A stretch of 36,380 nucleotides of DNA from CBDUBU01 sp965365465 (lineage in GTDB: Bacteria; Bacteroidota; Rhodothermia; Rhodothermales; DASSAV01), in the NCBI GenBank assembly GCA_965365465.1, contig CBDUBU010000007.1, forward strand, positions 1-36,380, written 5' to 3'. Below the pieces are notes generated by a model, which saw only the letters and a program-made list of their open reading frames with translations, had not been told where the DNA came from and searched no databases. This document shows, one piece after another, positions 7,713-14,435 of the stretch. Numbering within the stretch: the stretch's first letter is position 1; every line of letters begins with the position of its first letter. Both the position numbers and the translations under genes were made by a program.

Positions 7713-9047
7713 ATGAGCAGCAACGGACAGAATCGACAGCCTCATTTCGAAACCCTTCAGGTACACGCAGGGCAGCAGCCCGCGCCTGGCACCAACGCAC
7801 GCGCGGTTCCCATCTATGCTACCACCTCCTACACCTTCGATAACGCGGCCCATGGAGCCAACTTGTTTGCCCTGAAAGAATTCGGGAACATCTATACCCG
7901 GATCATGAATCCGACGACCGATGTGCTGGAGCAGCGTCTGGCCGCGTTGGAAGGAGGGCTGGCTGCACTGGCTACGGCAAGCGGGCAGGCTGCGCAGTTC
8001 CTGGCGCTCACAACCATTGCGGAAGCCGGGGATAACATCGTCTCGACCAGCTACCTTTATGGTGGTACGTATAACCAGTTCAAGGTTTCCTTCCCTCGGA
8101 TCGGGATAGAGGTGCGCTTCGCAGAAGGCGATGATCCGGATTCCATCGAAAGCCTTATCGATGACCGGACCAAGGCCATCTATCTGGAAACAATCGGCAA
8201 CCCGCGCTTCAACATCCCTGATTTTGAGCGCATCTCCAGCATCGCCAGGAAAAATGGCATTCCGCTTGTCGTGGATAACACGTTCGGTGCGGCGGGCTAC
8301 CTGTTTCGCCCACTTGAACATGGCGCAGACATCGTTGTTGCCAGCGCCACGAAGTGGATCGGCGGACACGGCACGACCATTGGAGGCATTATTGTCGATG
8401 GAGGCTCGTTCCCCTGGAACAACGGGCGGTTTCCTACTTTCACGGAGCCTTCTCCGGGGTATCATGGTCTGAATTTCTGGGAGACGTTCGGGCCGCAGGG
8501 CGTGCTTGGGGCGAACCTGGCTTTCATCATCCGTGCGCGGGTTGAGGGCCTCCGCGACTTCGGGCCGGCTCAGAATCCTTTCGGCTCTTTCCTGCTCCTG
8601 CAAGGGCTGGAAACGCTGTCTCTTCGTGTGGAGCGTAGCTGCCAGAATGCGCTGGAACTGGCCCGCTGGCTCAAAGAGCAGAGCCAGGTGAGCTGGGTAA
8701 GCTATCCCGGCCTGGAAGATCATCCTTACCACGAACGCGCTGTGAAGTATCTGAAGAACGGAGCAGGCGCCGTGCTGGCATTCGGGATCAAGGGCGGTCT
8801 GGAGGCAGGTCAGACCCTTGTAGAGCGCGTCAAGCTTGCCAGCCATCTTGCCAACGTCGGCGATGCCAAGACGCTGATTATCCACCCGGCTTCTACAACG
8901 CACCAGCAGTTAGCCGCAGAAGAGCAACTGGCCGCCGGTGTAACGCCTGATCTGGTTCGCGTGTCGGTCGGAATCGAGCATATCGACGACATCAAGGCTG
9001 ATTTCGCGCAGGCGTTGGCTGCGATCGATTCACCCGTTTCCGTCTGA
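7713..9047 (+). CDS. metY: O-acetylhomoserine sulfhydrylase (MetY-type, PLP-dependent)
   Basis: This enzyme makes homocysteine (or methionine) directly from O-acetylhomoserine and sulfide. It belongs to the Cys/Met-metabolism PLP family; 444 residues, which with the long insert MNPTTDVLEQRLAALEGG...SYLYGGTYNQF marks the MetY rather than the MetB/MetC branch. The PLP lysine is Lys214 in SATKWIGGHGTT. Other family blocks are YTRIMNPT, DNTFGAAGYLF and HPASTTHQQL. The gene lies directly behind the SAM-I riboswitch and before metX, which supplies its substrate. The ATG at 7713 fits the family N-terminus (HFETLQVHAGQQP). No strong Shine-Dalgarno is seen. Confidence 0.95.
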   Translation: MSSNGQNRQPHFETLQVHAGQQPAPGTNARAVPIYATTSYTFDNAAHGANLFALKEFGNIYTRIMNPTTDVLEQRLAALEGGLAALATASGQAAQFLALTTIAEAGDNIVSTSYLYGGTYNQFKVSFPRIGIEVRFAEGDDPDSIESLIDDRTKAIYLETIGNPRFNIPDFERISSIARKNGIPLVVDNTFGAAGYLFRPLEHGADIVVASATKWIGGHGTTIGGIIVDGGSFPWNNGRFPTFTEPSPGYHGLNFWETFGPQGVLGANLAFIIRARVEGLRDFGPAQNPFGSFLLLQGLETLSLRVERSCQNALELARWLKEQSQVSWVSYPGLEDHPYHERAVKYLKNGAGAVLAFGIKGGLEAGQTLVERVKLASHLANVGDAKTLIIHPASTTHQQLAAEEQLAAGVTPDLVRVSVGIEHIDDIKADFAQALAAIDSPVSV

Positions 9048-9160
9048 CGCGACAGAGATTGGGTCGCTGTGGATGGGCATTTTGAGAGCGTGCAGCGGCA
9101 TTTTCCACAGATGAAACATTCGATTCGGAACGCTACATTCGCATTCGGGGCGCCTGCCCC

Positions 9161-10240
9161 ATGTCTTTGTTGATGACAAAAACAGCCGTTATACGTGATT
9201 TTATACTTGAATGTGGCGAGGCGCTTCCCGATGCGCCCGTCGCCTACAAAACGTGGGGCAGGCTGAATGCATCCTGTGACAACGTAGTTGTCGTTTGTCA
9301 TGCATTGACAGGGGATGCGAATGTGGAAGCATGGTGGGGGCCTCTGCTCGGACCAGGCCGCGTGCTCGATACGGATCGGTTCTTCGTTGTGTGCGCCAAT
9401 GTTATTGGATCCCCGTACGGAACAGTGTCTCCGATTACCATCAACCCGGCCACCGGAAAACCCTACGGGGTTGATTTTCCGGTTGTTACGATTCGTGACA
9501 CGGTAGCGCTCCATAAGGCGCTCATGGAAACACTTGGAGTCCGGCAGATAGCCCTTGTCATCGGAGGCTCTATGGGCGCTATGCAAGTGCTCGAGTGGGC
9601 CTTCCACAGAGACTACGTTCGGACGCTGGCGGCTATTTCAGTAGGGGGGCGTCACTCGGCATGGTGCATCGGGTGGAGCGAAGCGCAGCGCCAGGCCATC
9701 TATGCCGACCCGAACTGGAAAGAAGGGCGCTATAGCCCGGATGCGCCTCCGGGGGGTGGTCTTTCCGCCGCACGGATGATGGCGATGATCTCATACAGGT
9801 CTCAATCTTCCTTTGAGGGAAGATTCGGGCGGACGCGGATGGCCGGGCATGGCACTCCTGCTCCATTTGCCGTGGAGAGTTACCTCCGCTATCAGGGAGA
9901 AAAACTGGTGAAACGTTTCGATGCAAATTGTTACGTACGGCTGACCCAGCAGATGGATACCCACGATGTGGCGCGGGGACGCGGAGCCTACCCGGACGTG
10001 TTGCGGACGGTTACCCAACCTGTATTGGTGATAGGCATCGACTCGGACATTCTGTACCCGGTAGAGGAACAGGAGGAACTGGCTGCGAACATACCGCACG
10101 CGCAGTTGTCCATTCTGAACGCCTCTCACGGGCATGATTCATTCCTTATTGAATTTGAAAGCCTTGAATCTGTATTACGACCATGGATAAACTCGAATAT
10201 GGAGATGCATACCCGCGCGGAAACAGGCATATACCTGTAG
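9161..10240 (+). CDS. metX: Homoserine O-acetyltransferase MetX
   Basis: MetX acetylates homoserine with acetyl-CoA, committing it to methionine. It is an alpha/beta hydrolase of 359 residues. The nucleophile elbow GGSMGAMQVLEW gives Ser137; the acid is probably Asp296 (DSDILYP) and the base His325 (SHGHDSFLIE). The ALTGDANV and NVIGSPYGTVSP blocks are typical of MetX. It lies 113 bases after metY, likely under the same SAM riboswitch. The last 58 bases are also read by the aspartokinase gene in another frame, so the short tail after PWI may be partly dictated by that overlap. Whether acetyl or succinyl is used cannot be proved from sequence, though the MetY partner favours acetyl. Confidence 0.94.
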   Translation: MSLLMTKTAVIRDFILECGEALPDAPVAYKTWGRLNASCDNVVVVCHALTGDANVEAWWGPLLGPGRVLDTDRFFVVCANVIGSPYGTVSPITINPATGKPYGVDFPVVTIRDTVALHKALMETLGVRQIALVIGGSMGAMQVLEWAFHRDYVRTLAAISVGGRHSAWCIGWSEAQRQAIYADPNWKEGRYSPDAPPGGGLSAARMMAMISYRSQSSFEGRFGRTRMAGHGTPAPFAVESYLRYQGEKLVKRFDANCYVRLTQQMDTHDVARGRGAYPDVLRTVTQPVLVIGIDSDILYPVEEQEELAANIPHAQLSILNASHGHDSFLIEFESLESVLRPWINSNMEMHTRAETGIYL

Positions 10241-11175
10241 ACCGTCCTCTGAAAGTGCTGAAGTTCGGAGGCACTTCAGTAGGCGAACCTGCCCGGCTCC
10301 GGCGTGTGGTTGAGATTGTACGGGATGCGGCAGAGAAGAACCGTCTCGTAGTGATTGCCTCTGCGGCATCCGGGGTCACCGACGCGCTGGTAAGCGCCTG
10401 GGATACGTTCGGAAGCGAAACGTTTTCACAGTCCGGATTCCTGGAGGCGATCAAGGATCGCTACCTGACGCTGGCGCGGGACGTTCTGAAAGCCCGCTCC
10501 GTGGGCGAGTACGAGGCGTCGCTGGAGGAAAGGCTGGCTTCGGTAAGAGAGATCCTCGCCCGGATGCAGTCTGAAGGAAAGGCAGATGCCCTGCGGGATG
10601 CGCTGCTGGCTGAAGGGGAACGGTTCTCGGTTCCGCTTGTCGCCCTTGCCTTACGGGATGCCGGTATTAAATCGAAGCCGGTAGATGCAGCACGCCTCAT
10701 TCGCACGGACGCGAATCATGGGGAGGCGCTCGTTGACTTTGAGCAGACCCGCCGGCAAATCGCAATCTGGCATCGGCGGCTTGGCGGAAATGTCGTGCCG
10801 GTGGTAACCGGCTTTATCGGATCGACGGAATCAGGCGCTGTTACTACCCTGGGGCGCGGAGGCAGCGACTACTCCGCTGCTTTGCTAGCCAGTGCGCTGG
10901 AAGCAGCCGTAATGGAGCGGTGGACGGACACCGACGGGATCTATACCGAAGATCCACGGAAAAACAAGGACGCCAAGCGGCTCGCTTTTATCGTTCTGGA
11001 GGAAGCATGGGCGTGGAACCACGCCGGACGGCTGGGGATGCACCGAAAGGCGCTGGACCCGCTCGTCGGGGCAGGCATCCCCGTACACGTTCGCAGCACT
11101 GCCACCCCTGATAAACCGGGCACCCTGATTGTTCCGGCGGGTCACGATCATTCGCAGTTCGCCGTTGCCCTCTAG
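10183..11175 (+). CDS. Aspartokinase, catalytic domain only (no ACT domains)
   Basis: Aspartokinase phosphorylates aspartate, the entry step to lysine, threonine and methionine. The 330 residues contain a complete amino-acid-kinase fold: VLKFGGTSVGEPARL near the N-terminus, LLAEGERFSVPL, VTGFIGSTESGAVTTLGRGG, SDYSAALLASAL, WTDTDGIYTEDPR and the closing HVRSTATPDKPGTLIV. The protein stops there, where the two regulatory ACT domains of ordinary aspartokinases, or the homoserine dehydrogenase of ThrA, would begin. Loss of ACT domains predicts no classical feedback inhibition by lysine or threonine. The ATG at 10183 overlaps metX by 58 bases; a GTG at 10255 at the domain edge is an alternative. 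Control is probably through the SAM riboswitch upstream of metY. Confidence 0.9.
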   Translation: MDKLEYGDAYPRGNRHIPVDRPLKVLKFGGTSVGEPARLRRVVEIVRDAAEKNRLVVIASAASGVTDALVSAWDTFGSETFSQSGFLEAIKDRYLTLARDVLKARSVGEYEASLEERLASVREILARMQSEGKADALRDALLAEGERFSVPLVALALRDAGIKSKPVDAARLIRTDANHGEALVDFEQTRRQIAIWHRRLGGNVVPVVTGFIGSTESGAVTTLGRGGSDYSAALLASALEAAVMERWTDTDGIYTEDPRKNKDAKRLAFIVLEEAWAWNHAGRLGMHRKALDPLVGAGIPVHVRSTATPDKPGTLIVPAGHDHSQFAVAL

Positions 11176-11289
11176 GGTCAACGAATAACCTGAGCGCCTG
11201 AAGTAGTTTCTTTGTGGGATAAAAGCAAAGAGAGGACCTATGAGCGTCTTTTACAGCAATCTTGAACCAAGAGAAAAAGCGTTATCGTA

Positions 11290-12369
11290 ATGAGCAAAAG
11301 ATTCAAAGTCGGCATCCTGGGCGCAACCGGCGCCGTCGGGCAGAAGTTCGTCGAAATACTCGAGAACCATCCCTGGTTTGAAATTTCCGCCCTGGCTGCC
11401 TCGGAGCGTTCTGCCGGAAAAAAATATGGCGAAGTAGTCAACTGGATCGGGTCTTCTCCGATTCCTCCGGCGCTGTTTGAACAAGAAGTGTTGGAGGCCC
11501 GCCCCGGATTTGATTGCGATTTCGTGTTTTCAGGGCTGGACGCCTCGGTGGCGGGCGACCTGGAGCGCCAGTTCGCAGAGGCGGGGTACCCGGTTATCTC
11601 GAATGCCCGCAACTACCGGATGCAGGAAAACGTGCCGCTGTTGATCCCGGAGGTCAACCCGGACCACACCGCGCTCATAGAAGGGCAGACCTGGAGCAAT
11701 GGCGGTTTCATCGTAACGAACCCGAACTGTTCGACGGTGGGCCTCGTGTGCGCCCTGAGGCCCCTGGTGGATGCTTTCGGGGTAGAGCTCGTACAGGTTA
11801 CGACGATGCAAGCCCTCTCGGGCGCGGGCTATCCCGGCGTAGCGTCTCTGGATGCGCTTGGGAATGTGGTTCCCTTCATCGGAGGGGAGGAGGAAAAAAT
11901 GGCTACTGAACCCAAAAAGTTGCTCGGCGCCTTGAAGGGAGGGCGTGTGGAGCCTGCTGAGATCCGGATCAGCGCCCAGTGCAACCGTGTTCCGGTGCTC
12001 GAAGGGCACCTCGAAGCCGTATCGGTCAAGCTCAAGACCCCTGTTGAGGTTGAGGATGTTCAGGACGCCTTGCGCAGCTTCCAGAGTCCCATAGCCGGGT
12101 ACAATCTTCCCACAGCGCCCGATCCGTTCCTGCACGTGTTTGATGATCCTCGTTTCCCGCAGCCCCGGCGTCACGCGGAACTGGGCAAAGGAATGACGGT
12201 GTCCGTAGGCCGGCTCCGTCGCTGTGAGGTGCTCGATTTCAAGTTTGTGGCGCTGGTGCATAACACCATTCGCGGGGCTGCCGGAGGCGCCATTTTGAAT
12301 GCCGAACTGCTGATCGAGCAAGGCTATCTGAAACACCGTGAAGAACTGAGCGCCGTCGCAGGCGCCTGA
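11290..12369 (+). CDS. asd: Aspartate-semialdehyde dehydrogenase (archaeal/fungal-type)
   Basis: Asd reduces aspartyl phosphate to aspartate semialdehyde with NADPH, the step after aspartokinase. 359 residues: an N-terminal Rossmann motif GILGATGAVGQKF, the catalytic cysteine Cys147 in NPNCSTVGLV, and the substrate/His region ISAQCNRVPVLEGHLE. The spacing and the SNARNYRM and PLLIPEVNPDH blocks match the archaeal/fungal-like branch rather than the E. coli one. It follows the aspartokinase gene by 114 bases on the same strand, with its own possible leader. It overlaps nothing upstream and is followed almost immediately by a GNAT gene, 6 bases after its stop codon. Confidence 0.95.
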   Translation: MSKRFKVGILGATGAVGQKFVEILENHPWFEISALAASERSAGKKYGEVVNWIGSSPIPPALFEQEVLEARPGFDCDFVFSGLDASVAGDLERQFAEAGYPVISNARNYRMQENVPLLIPEVNPDHTALIEGQTWSNGGFIVTNPNCSTVGLVCALRPLVDAFGVELVQVTTMQALSGAGYPGVASLDALGNVVPFIGGEEEKMATEPKKLLGALKGGRVEPAEIRISAQCNRVPVLEGHLEAVSVKLKTPVEVEDVQDALRSFQSPIAGYNLPTAPDPFLHVFDDPRFPQPRRHAELGKGMTVSVGRLRRCEVLDFKFVALVHNTIRGAAGGAILNAELLIEQGYLKHREELSAVAGA

Positions 12370-12375
12370 TCCTGA

Positions 12376-12903
12376 ATGCCCGAAACGTTTCAGGTCCGAC
12401 GCGCTTCGCTGCCCGACCGGACAGTACTGGCTGACCTCTGGACTGCATTTTTCAACGAGCAGGCCGAGATGGACACCAGATTCGATGCCGCGGAGGATGC
12501 AAGGGAACGTTGGGTCAATGACTTTCCGTTCTGGCTTGCGGATGAGACGCGGCGCATCTTTGTCGCGTCTCATCCGGAGCAGGTGGTCGGCTTTGCGGCG
12601 GCGCACCAGTGGTTTCCGCCCCCAATCTACAAAGCATCTTCCGAAGTTTACATCGATGGGCTTTACATAGCGCCTGAAAGCAGGAGGCAGGGCGCAGGGA
12701 GCCTGCTGGTTCACGCCATCCAGCAATGGGCCGAAGGTCTGGGCGTTGAGCGGCTGCGGGTTGACGTGTTGGCGCAGGGGCAGGACAGCCTGGCGTTCTG
12801 GCAAAGCCGTCATGCCAAACCTCTGGCCCTGACGTTAACCATTGAACTGACAGAAGCAGCACCACGACCGCAGAGGCGCCACGCAGGGAAGTTTGGTTTT
12901 TAG
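12376..12903 (+). CDS. GNAT-family N-acetyltransferase with repeat-derived C-terminal tail
   Basis: A 175-residue GNAT protein. The acetyl-CoA loop is LYIAPESRRQGAGSLLVHAI (the R-R-x-G-x-G/A motif), preceded by the strand EVYIDG and the N-terminal FQVRRASLPDRTVLADLW. Substrate unknown. It starts 6 bases after asd, so it is very probably cotranscribed with it. The last 18 or so residues (PRPQRRHAGKFGF) are basic and unlike a GNAT end. Their DNA (12861-12890) matches a GC-rich short repeat seen again at 26955-26982 and 27332-27352, so the native C-terminus may have been replaced or extended. Confidence 0.85.
   Translation: MPETFQVRRASLPDRTVLADLWTAFFNEQAEMDTRFDAAEDARERWVNDFPFWLADETRRIFVASHPEQVVGFAAAHQWFPPPIYKASSEVYIDGLYIAPESRRQGAGSLLVHAIQQWAEGLGVERLRVDVLAQGQDSLAFWQSRHAKPLALTLTIELTEAAPRPQRRHAGKFGF
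12861..12890 (+). repeat. GC-rich short repeat, copy at the 3' end of the GNAT gene
   Basis: The segment contains CGCAGAGGCGCCACGCAGGG and encodes the tail PQRRHAG of the acetyltransferase. It is the most degenerate of the three copies relative to the other two. Confidence 0.4.
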
Positions 12904-12979
12904 AGCACGGCCTGGCTTTCCGATAAATTCGCAGGTCCCTTCATTCGATTTGAGCTTATTGTGAAACCGGCCCCCAAAC

Positions 12980-13009
12980 TTGACACGGGGGATCAATAAT
13001 GTGTATCAT
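12980..13009 (+). promoter_or_regulatory. Sigma70-type promoter of tRNA-Gly
   Basis: A perfect -35 box TTGACA (12980-12985) is separated by 18 bases from the -10 box TATCAT (13004-13009). The predicted transcription start is near 13016, about 18 bases before the mature tRNA end, a normal spacing for tRNA genes. It indicates that the organism's main sigma factor accepts canonical -35/-10 elements. Confidence 0.75.
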
Positions 13010-13033
13010 TCGTACCCGTCATAACAAGCACAC

Positions 13034-13109
13034 GCGGAACTAGCTCAGCTGGTAGAGCGCAACCTTGCCAAGGTTGAGGTCGCGGGTTCGAGCCCCGTGT
13101 TCCGCTCCA
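13034..13109 (+). tRNA. tRNA-Gly (anticodon GCC)
   Basis: A full cloverleaf: the acceptor strand GCGGAAC (13034-13040) pairs with GTTCCGC (13099-13105). It has the D-arm AGCTCAGCTGGTAGAGC, an anticodon stem CAACC/GGTTG around the loop TTGCCAA giving anticodon GCC, and a T-arm GCGGGTTCGAGCCCCGT. The discriminator T is followed by an encoded CCA (13107-13109). Anticodon GCC reads GGC/GGU glycine codons. It is a single-gene unit with its own promoter and terminator. Confidence 0.98.
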
Positions 13110-13117
13110 CAAATAAT

Positions 13118-13156
13118 CGCCTGGAATGGTCCAAAGCAGCCGTTCCGGGCGTTTTT
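13118..13156 (+). terminator. Intrinsic terminator of the tRNA-Gly unit
   Basis: A 12-bp stem (13118-13129 CGCCTGGAATGG with 13140-13151 CCGTTCCGGGCG, including two G-U pairs) with a 10-base loop, followed by TTTTT (13152-13156). It starts 9 bases after the encoded CCA end. Confidence 0.85.
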
Positions 13157-13428
13157 GCTTCCGCTCTTCAGAAATTCGTCCGACAAAATCGAGAGGTGCA
13201 GTTTCGGGGCCACGCCTCGCTTCCGTGAGCGCATTCGCTTCGGGCGCCAGGCCGGGGACGTATTCAGGTGTATCCGAAAAGGGCCACGTCTCAGGTCGTC
13301 TCCTTTGCCACCACGGTGTCGTACAGTCTGGGTCAGCTCATGATACCCCGTTGATGGCGTCAAAGCTTTTTCTCTTCTCCATAGTGGGTTGCCTCACGGG
13401 GAAATAGACCTGTAGGGCCTTCCTCCCT
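13157..13428. other. Non-coding gap with no recognisable content
   Basis: About 270 bases between the tRNA terminator and the nucleotidyltransferase stop codon. Open frames here have no family resemblance and biased composition. I see no repeats, att-like tRNA 3'-end duplication or further RNA gene. Confidence 0.5.
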
Positions 13429-13878
13429 TTACTCGAGATGCTCCAGATCGCTCAAATCCTTCAGCCTGCCGCTGGCTCGCTTGTTCTGCTTCAACTTCTC
13501 CAGGCTGATGATGTTGACCGCTGCATCGTCCCACCTTTCCTCCACTCTGGCCGCGTAACATTCGTCGAAGCCGACCCCTGAAATTGAGGTCAGAATCTCG
13601 ATTCGCATCGGCGGAATGCCCATCCGTACAACGCGGTCCTCGCTCACGAACAACGCAGGCTCCAGTTCACTGACGCCAAACCCGAATTGCTCCAGCACCC
13701 TGACGACACGCTCCGCATTCTCTCGGTCGCGCCGTATCCACACATCCATATCTGCCGTTGCTCGCACGTAGCCGTGATAACCCACGGCATACCCACCGAC
13801 GAGCAGGTATTTCACCTCATGCTCGTTCAGCAACCTCAAGAACGCGCTGAAGTCGGCAGGAAGCGGGATCATAGCCAT
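13429..13878 (-). CDS. Minimal nucleotidyltransferase-fold protein (DUF6036/MNT-like)
   Basis: A 149-residue protein with the minimal nucleotidyltransferase pattern: LVGGYAVGYHGYVRATADMD has the G-G pair, then the T-x-D-x-D type metal site, and PPMRIEILTSI supplies the probable third acidic residue. The C-terminus (SLEKLKQNKRASGRLKDLSD) resembles the end of DUF6036-type nucleotidyltransferases. Such proteins occur in toxin-antitoxin-like modules and may AMPylate a partner or RNA; the activity here is not known. The gene begins inside the 3' end of the small gene on the same strand (62-base overlap from ATG 13878, or 56 from ATG 13872), which implies translational coupling. Confidence 0.82.
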   Translation of the reverse strand: MAMIPLPADFSAFLRLLNEHEVKYLLVGGYAVGYHGYVRATADMDVWIRRDRENAERVVRVLEQFGFGVSELEPALFVSEDRVVRMGIPPMRIEILTSISGVGFDECYAARVEERWDDAAVNIISLEKLKQNKRASGRLKDLSDLEHLE

Positions 13879-14023
13879 AGCGTACTTGTCGGATCGTCTC
13901 GACCGCTTCGAGCCGCTCGTGAGGCGATTTATTGCGCCAGTAGCGCTTCACCTCCTCGTCTTGCTCCTGAAGTGAAACGACAGAGAAAGCACGCCGGTCG
14001 ACGCTGAACTTGTTTTTATTCAT
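13817..14023 (-). CDS. Small partner protein of the nucleotidyltransferase
   Basis: A 68-residue protein starting at ATG 14023 (a TTG at 14032 would add three residues). It is rich in charged residues and probably helical; the central SPHERLEAVETIRQVRYGYD and the end ASCRLQRVLEVAERA resemble small proteins that I recall directly upstream of nucleotidyltransferases in many bacteria. Its 3' end overlaps the nucleotidyltransferase start by about 60 bases, so the two are translated together. It could be an antitoxin or a specificity partner. That role is inferred only from size, overlap and neighbour; no DNA-binding fold is evident. Confidence 0.75.
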   Translation of the reverse strand: MNKNKFSVDRRAFSVVSLQEQDEEVKRYWRNKSPHERLEAVETIRQVRYGYDPASCRLQRVLEVAERA

Positions 14024-14435
14024 TTCAGGCAACTTACAGGTTTCACCCTTCGGAAGCTACAACTGCGGAGCCGGCCGCTCAGGTTTTTGCGGCCCGCTAA
14101 CGTTCCCTGCATGACCGGTGCAAAGTATGTGGAGCAATGGTTCAAAGTAGCTAATCCTGTTTTCCAAACCCATATCCATTCTTATCTCTTTCTTGTCTCA
14201 AAAGAGGTCGACGGTTCTGCGATACCCAGAACGTAATCTTGAATCAGGTCAAGAACGTACTCGTCTTTAATTGACAAGTTGGTGTGACCCTTCATTCCTT
14301 GAAGGATTCTATTTGCCTCAAACAAAAGTCCCTCACAATATGTCTATGGCTCAAGAGTGTCTCTAACAGAAAACACTCGTTTGTGCCACACACATAAGTT
14401 CAGGCTGCCGAGCCTATAGCGGCCCCGGCTGAGTT
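14024..14435. other. Intergenic region around the remnant
   Basis: About 410 bases without an intact gene. Besides the remnant, it has a perfect 6-bp inverted repeat GGCCGC (14073-14078) / GCGGCC (14089-14094) with a T-rich loop but no T-tract behind it, so I do not call it a terminator. A 40-codon plus-strand frame from ATG 14111 has no resemblance to anything known to me. Confidence 0.5.
14182..14410 (-). pseudogene. Decayed coding remnant with in-frame amber stop (C-terminal fragment)
   Basis: On the minus strand one frame reads like protein over about 75 codons: LNLCVWHKRVFSVRDTLEP, then TAG (14346-14344), then TYCEGLLFEANRILQGMKGH and LSIKDEYVLDLIQDYVLG, ending in a lysine/arginine tail and TAA (14184-14182). 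The stretch is visibly more AT-rich than its neighbours and has no start codon or ribosome site, so it looks like the 3' end of an acquired gene broken by a stop and truncated at its 5' side. I do not recognise the family. It could be chance, since the piece after the stop is only 53 codons. Confidence 0.4.

Noticed and set aside
7692..8903. A 403-residue open frame antisense to metY
   Set aside because: The plus strand encodes a fully conserved PLP enzyme with all motifs; the antisense frame is open only because of codon bias and has no recognisable motif.
9049..9075. Small inverted repeat GCGAC/GTCGC between metY and metX as a terminator
   Set aside because: The stem is only five base pairs and there is no T-tract, so metY and metX are more likely cotranscribed.
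11530..12813. A 427-residue open frame antisense to asd and the GNAT gene
   Set aside because: Spans two real genes on the other strand and shows no domain; a shadow of GC-biased codon use.
13040..13363. A 107-residue minus-strand open frame ending in GARTRDLNLGKVALYQLS
   Set aside because: Its end is the antisense translation of the tRNA-Gly gene, a well-known source of spurious proteins in databases; the rest overlaps the terminator and has no family resemblance.
14073..14094. GGCCGC/GCGGCC inverted repeat as a terminator
   Set aside because: The T-run is in the loop and no T-tract follows on either strand.
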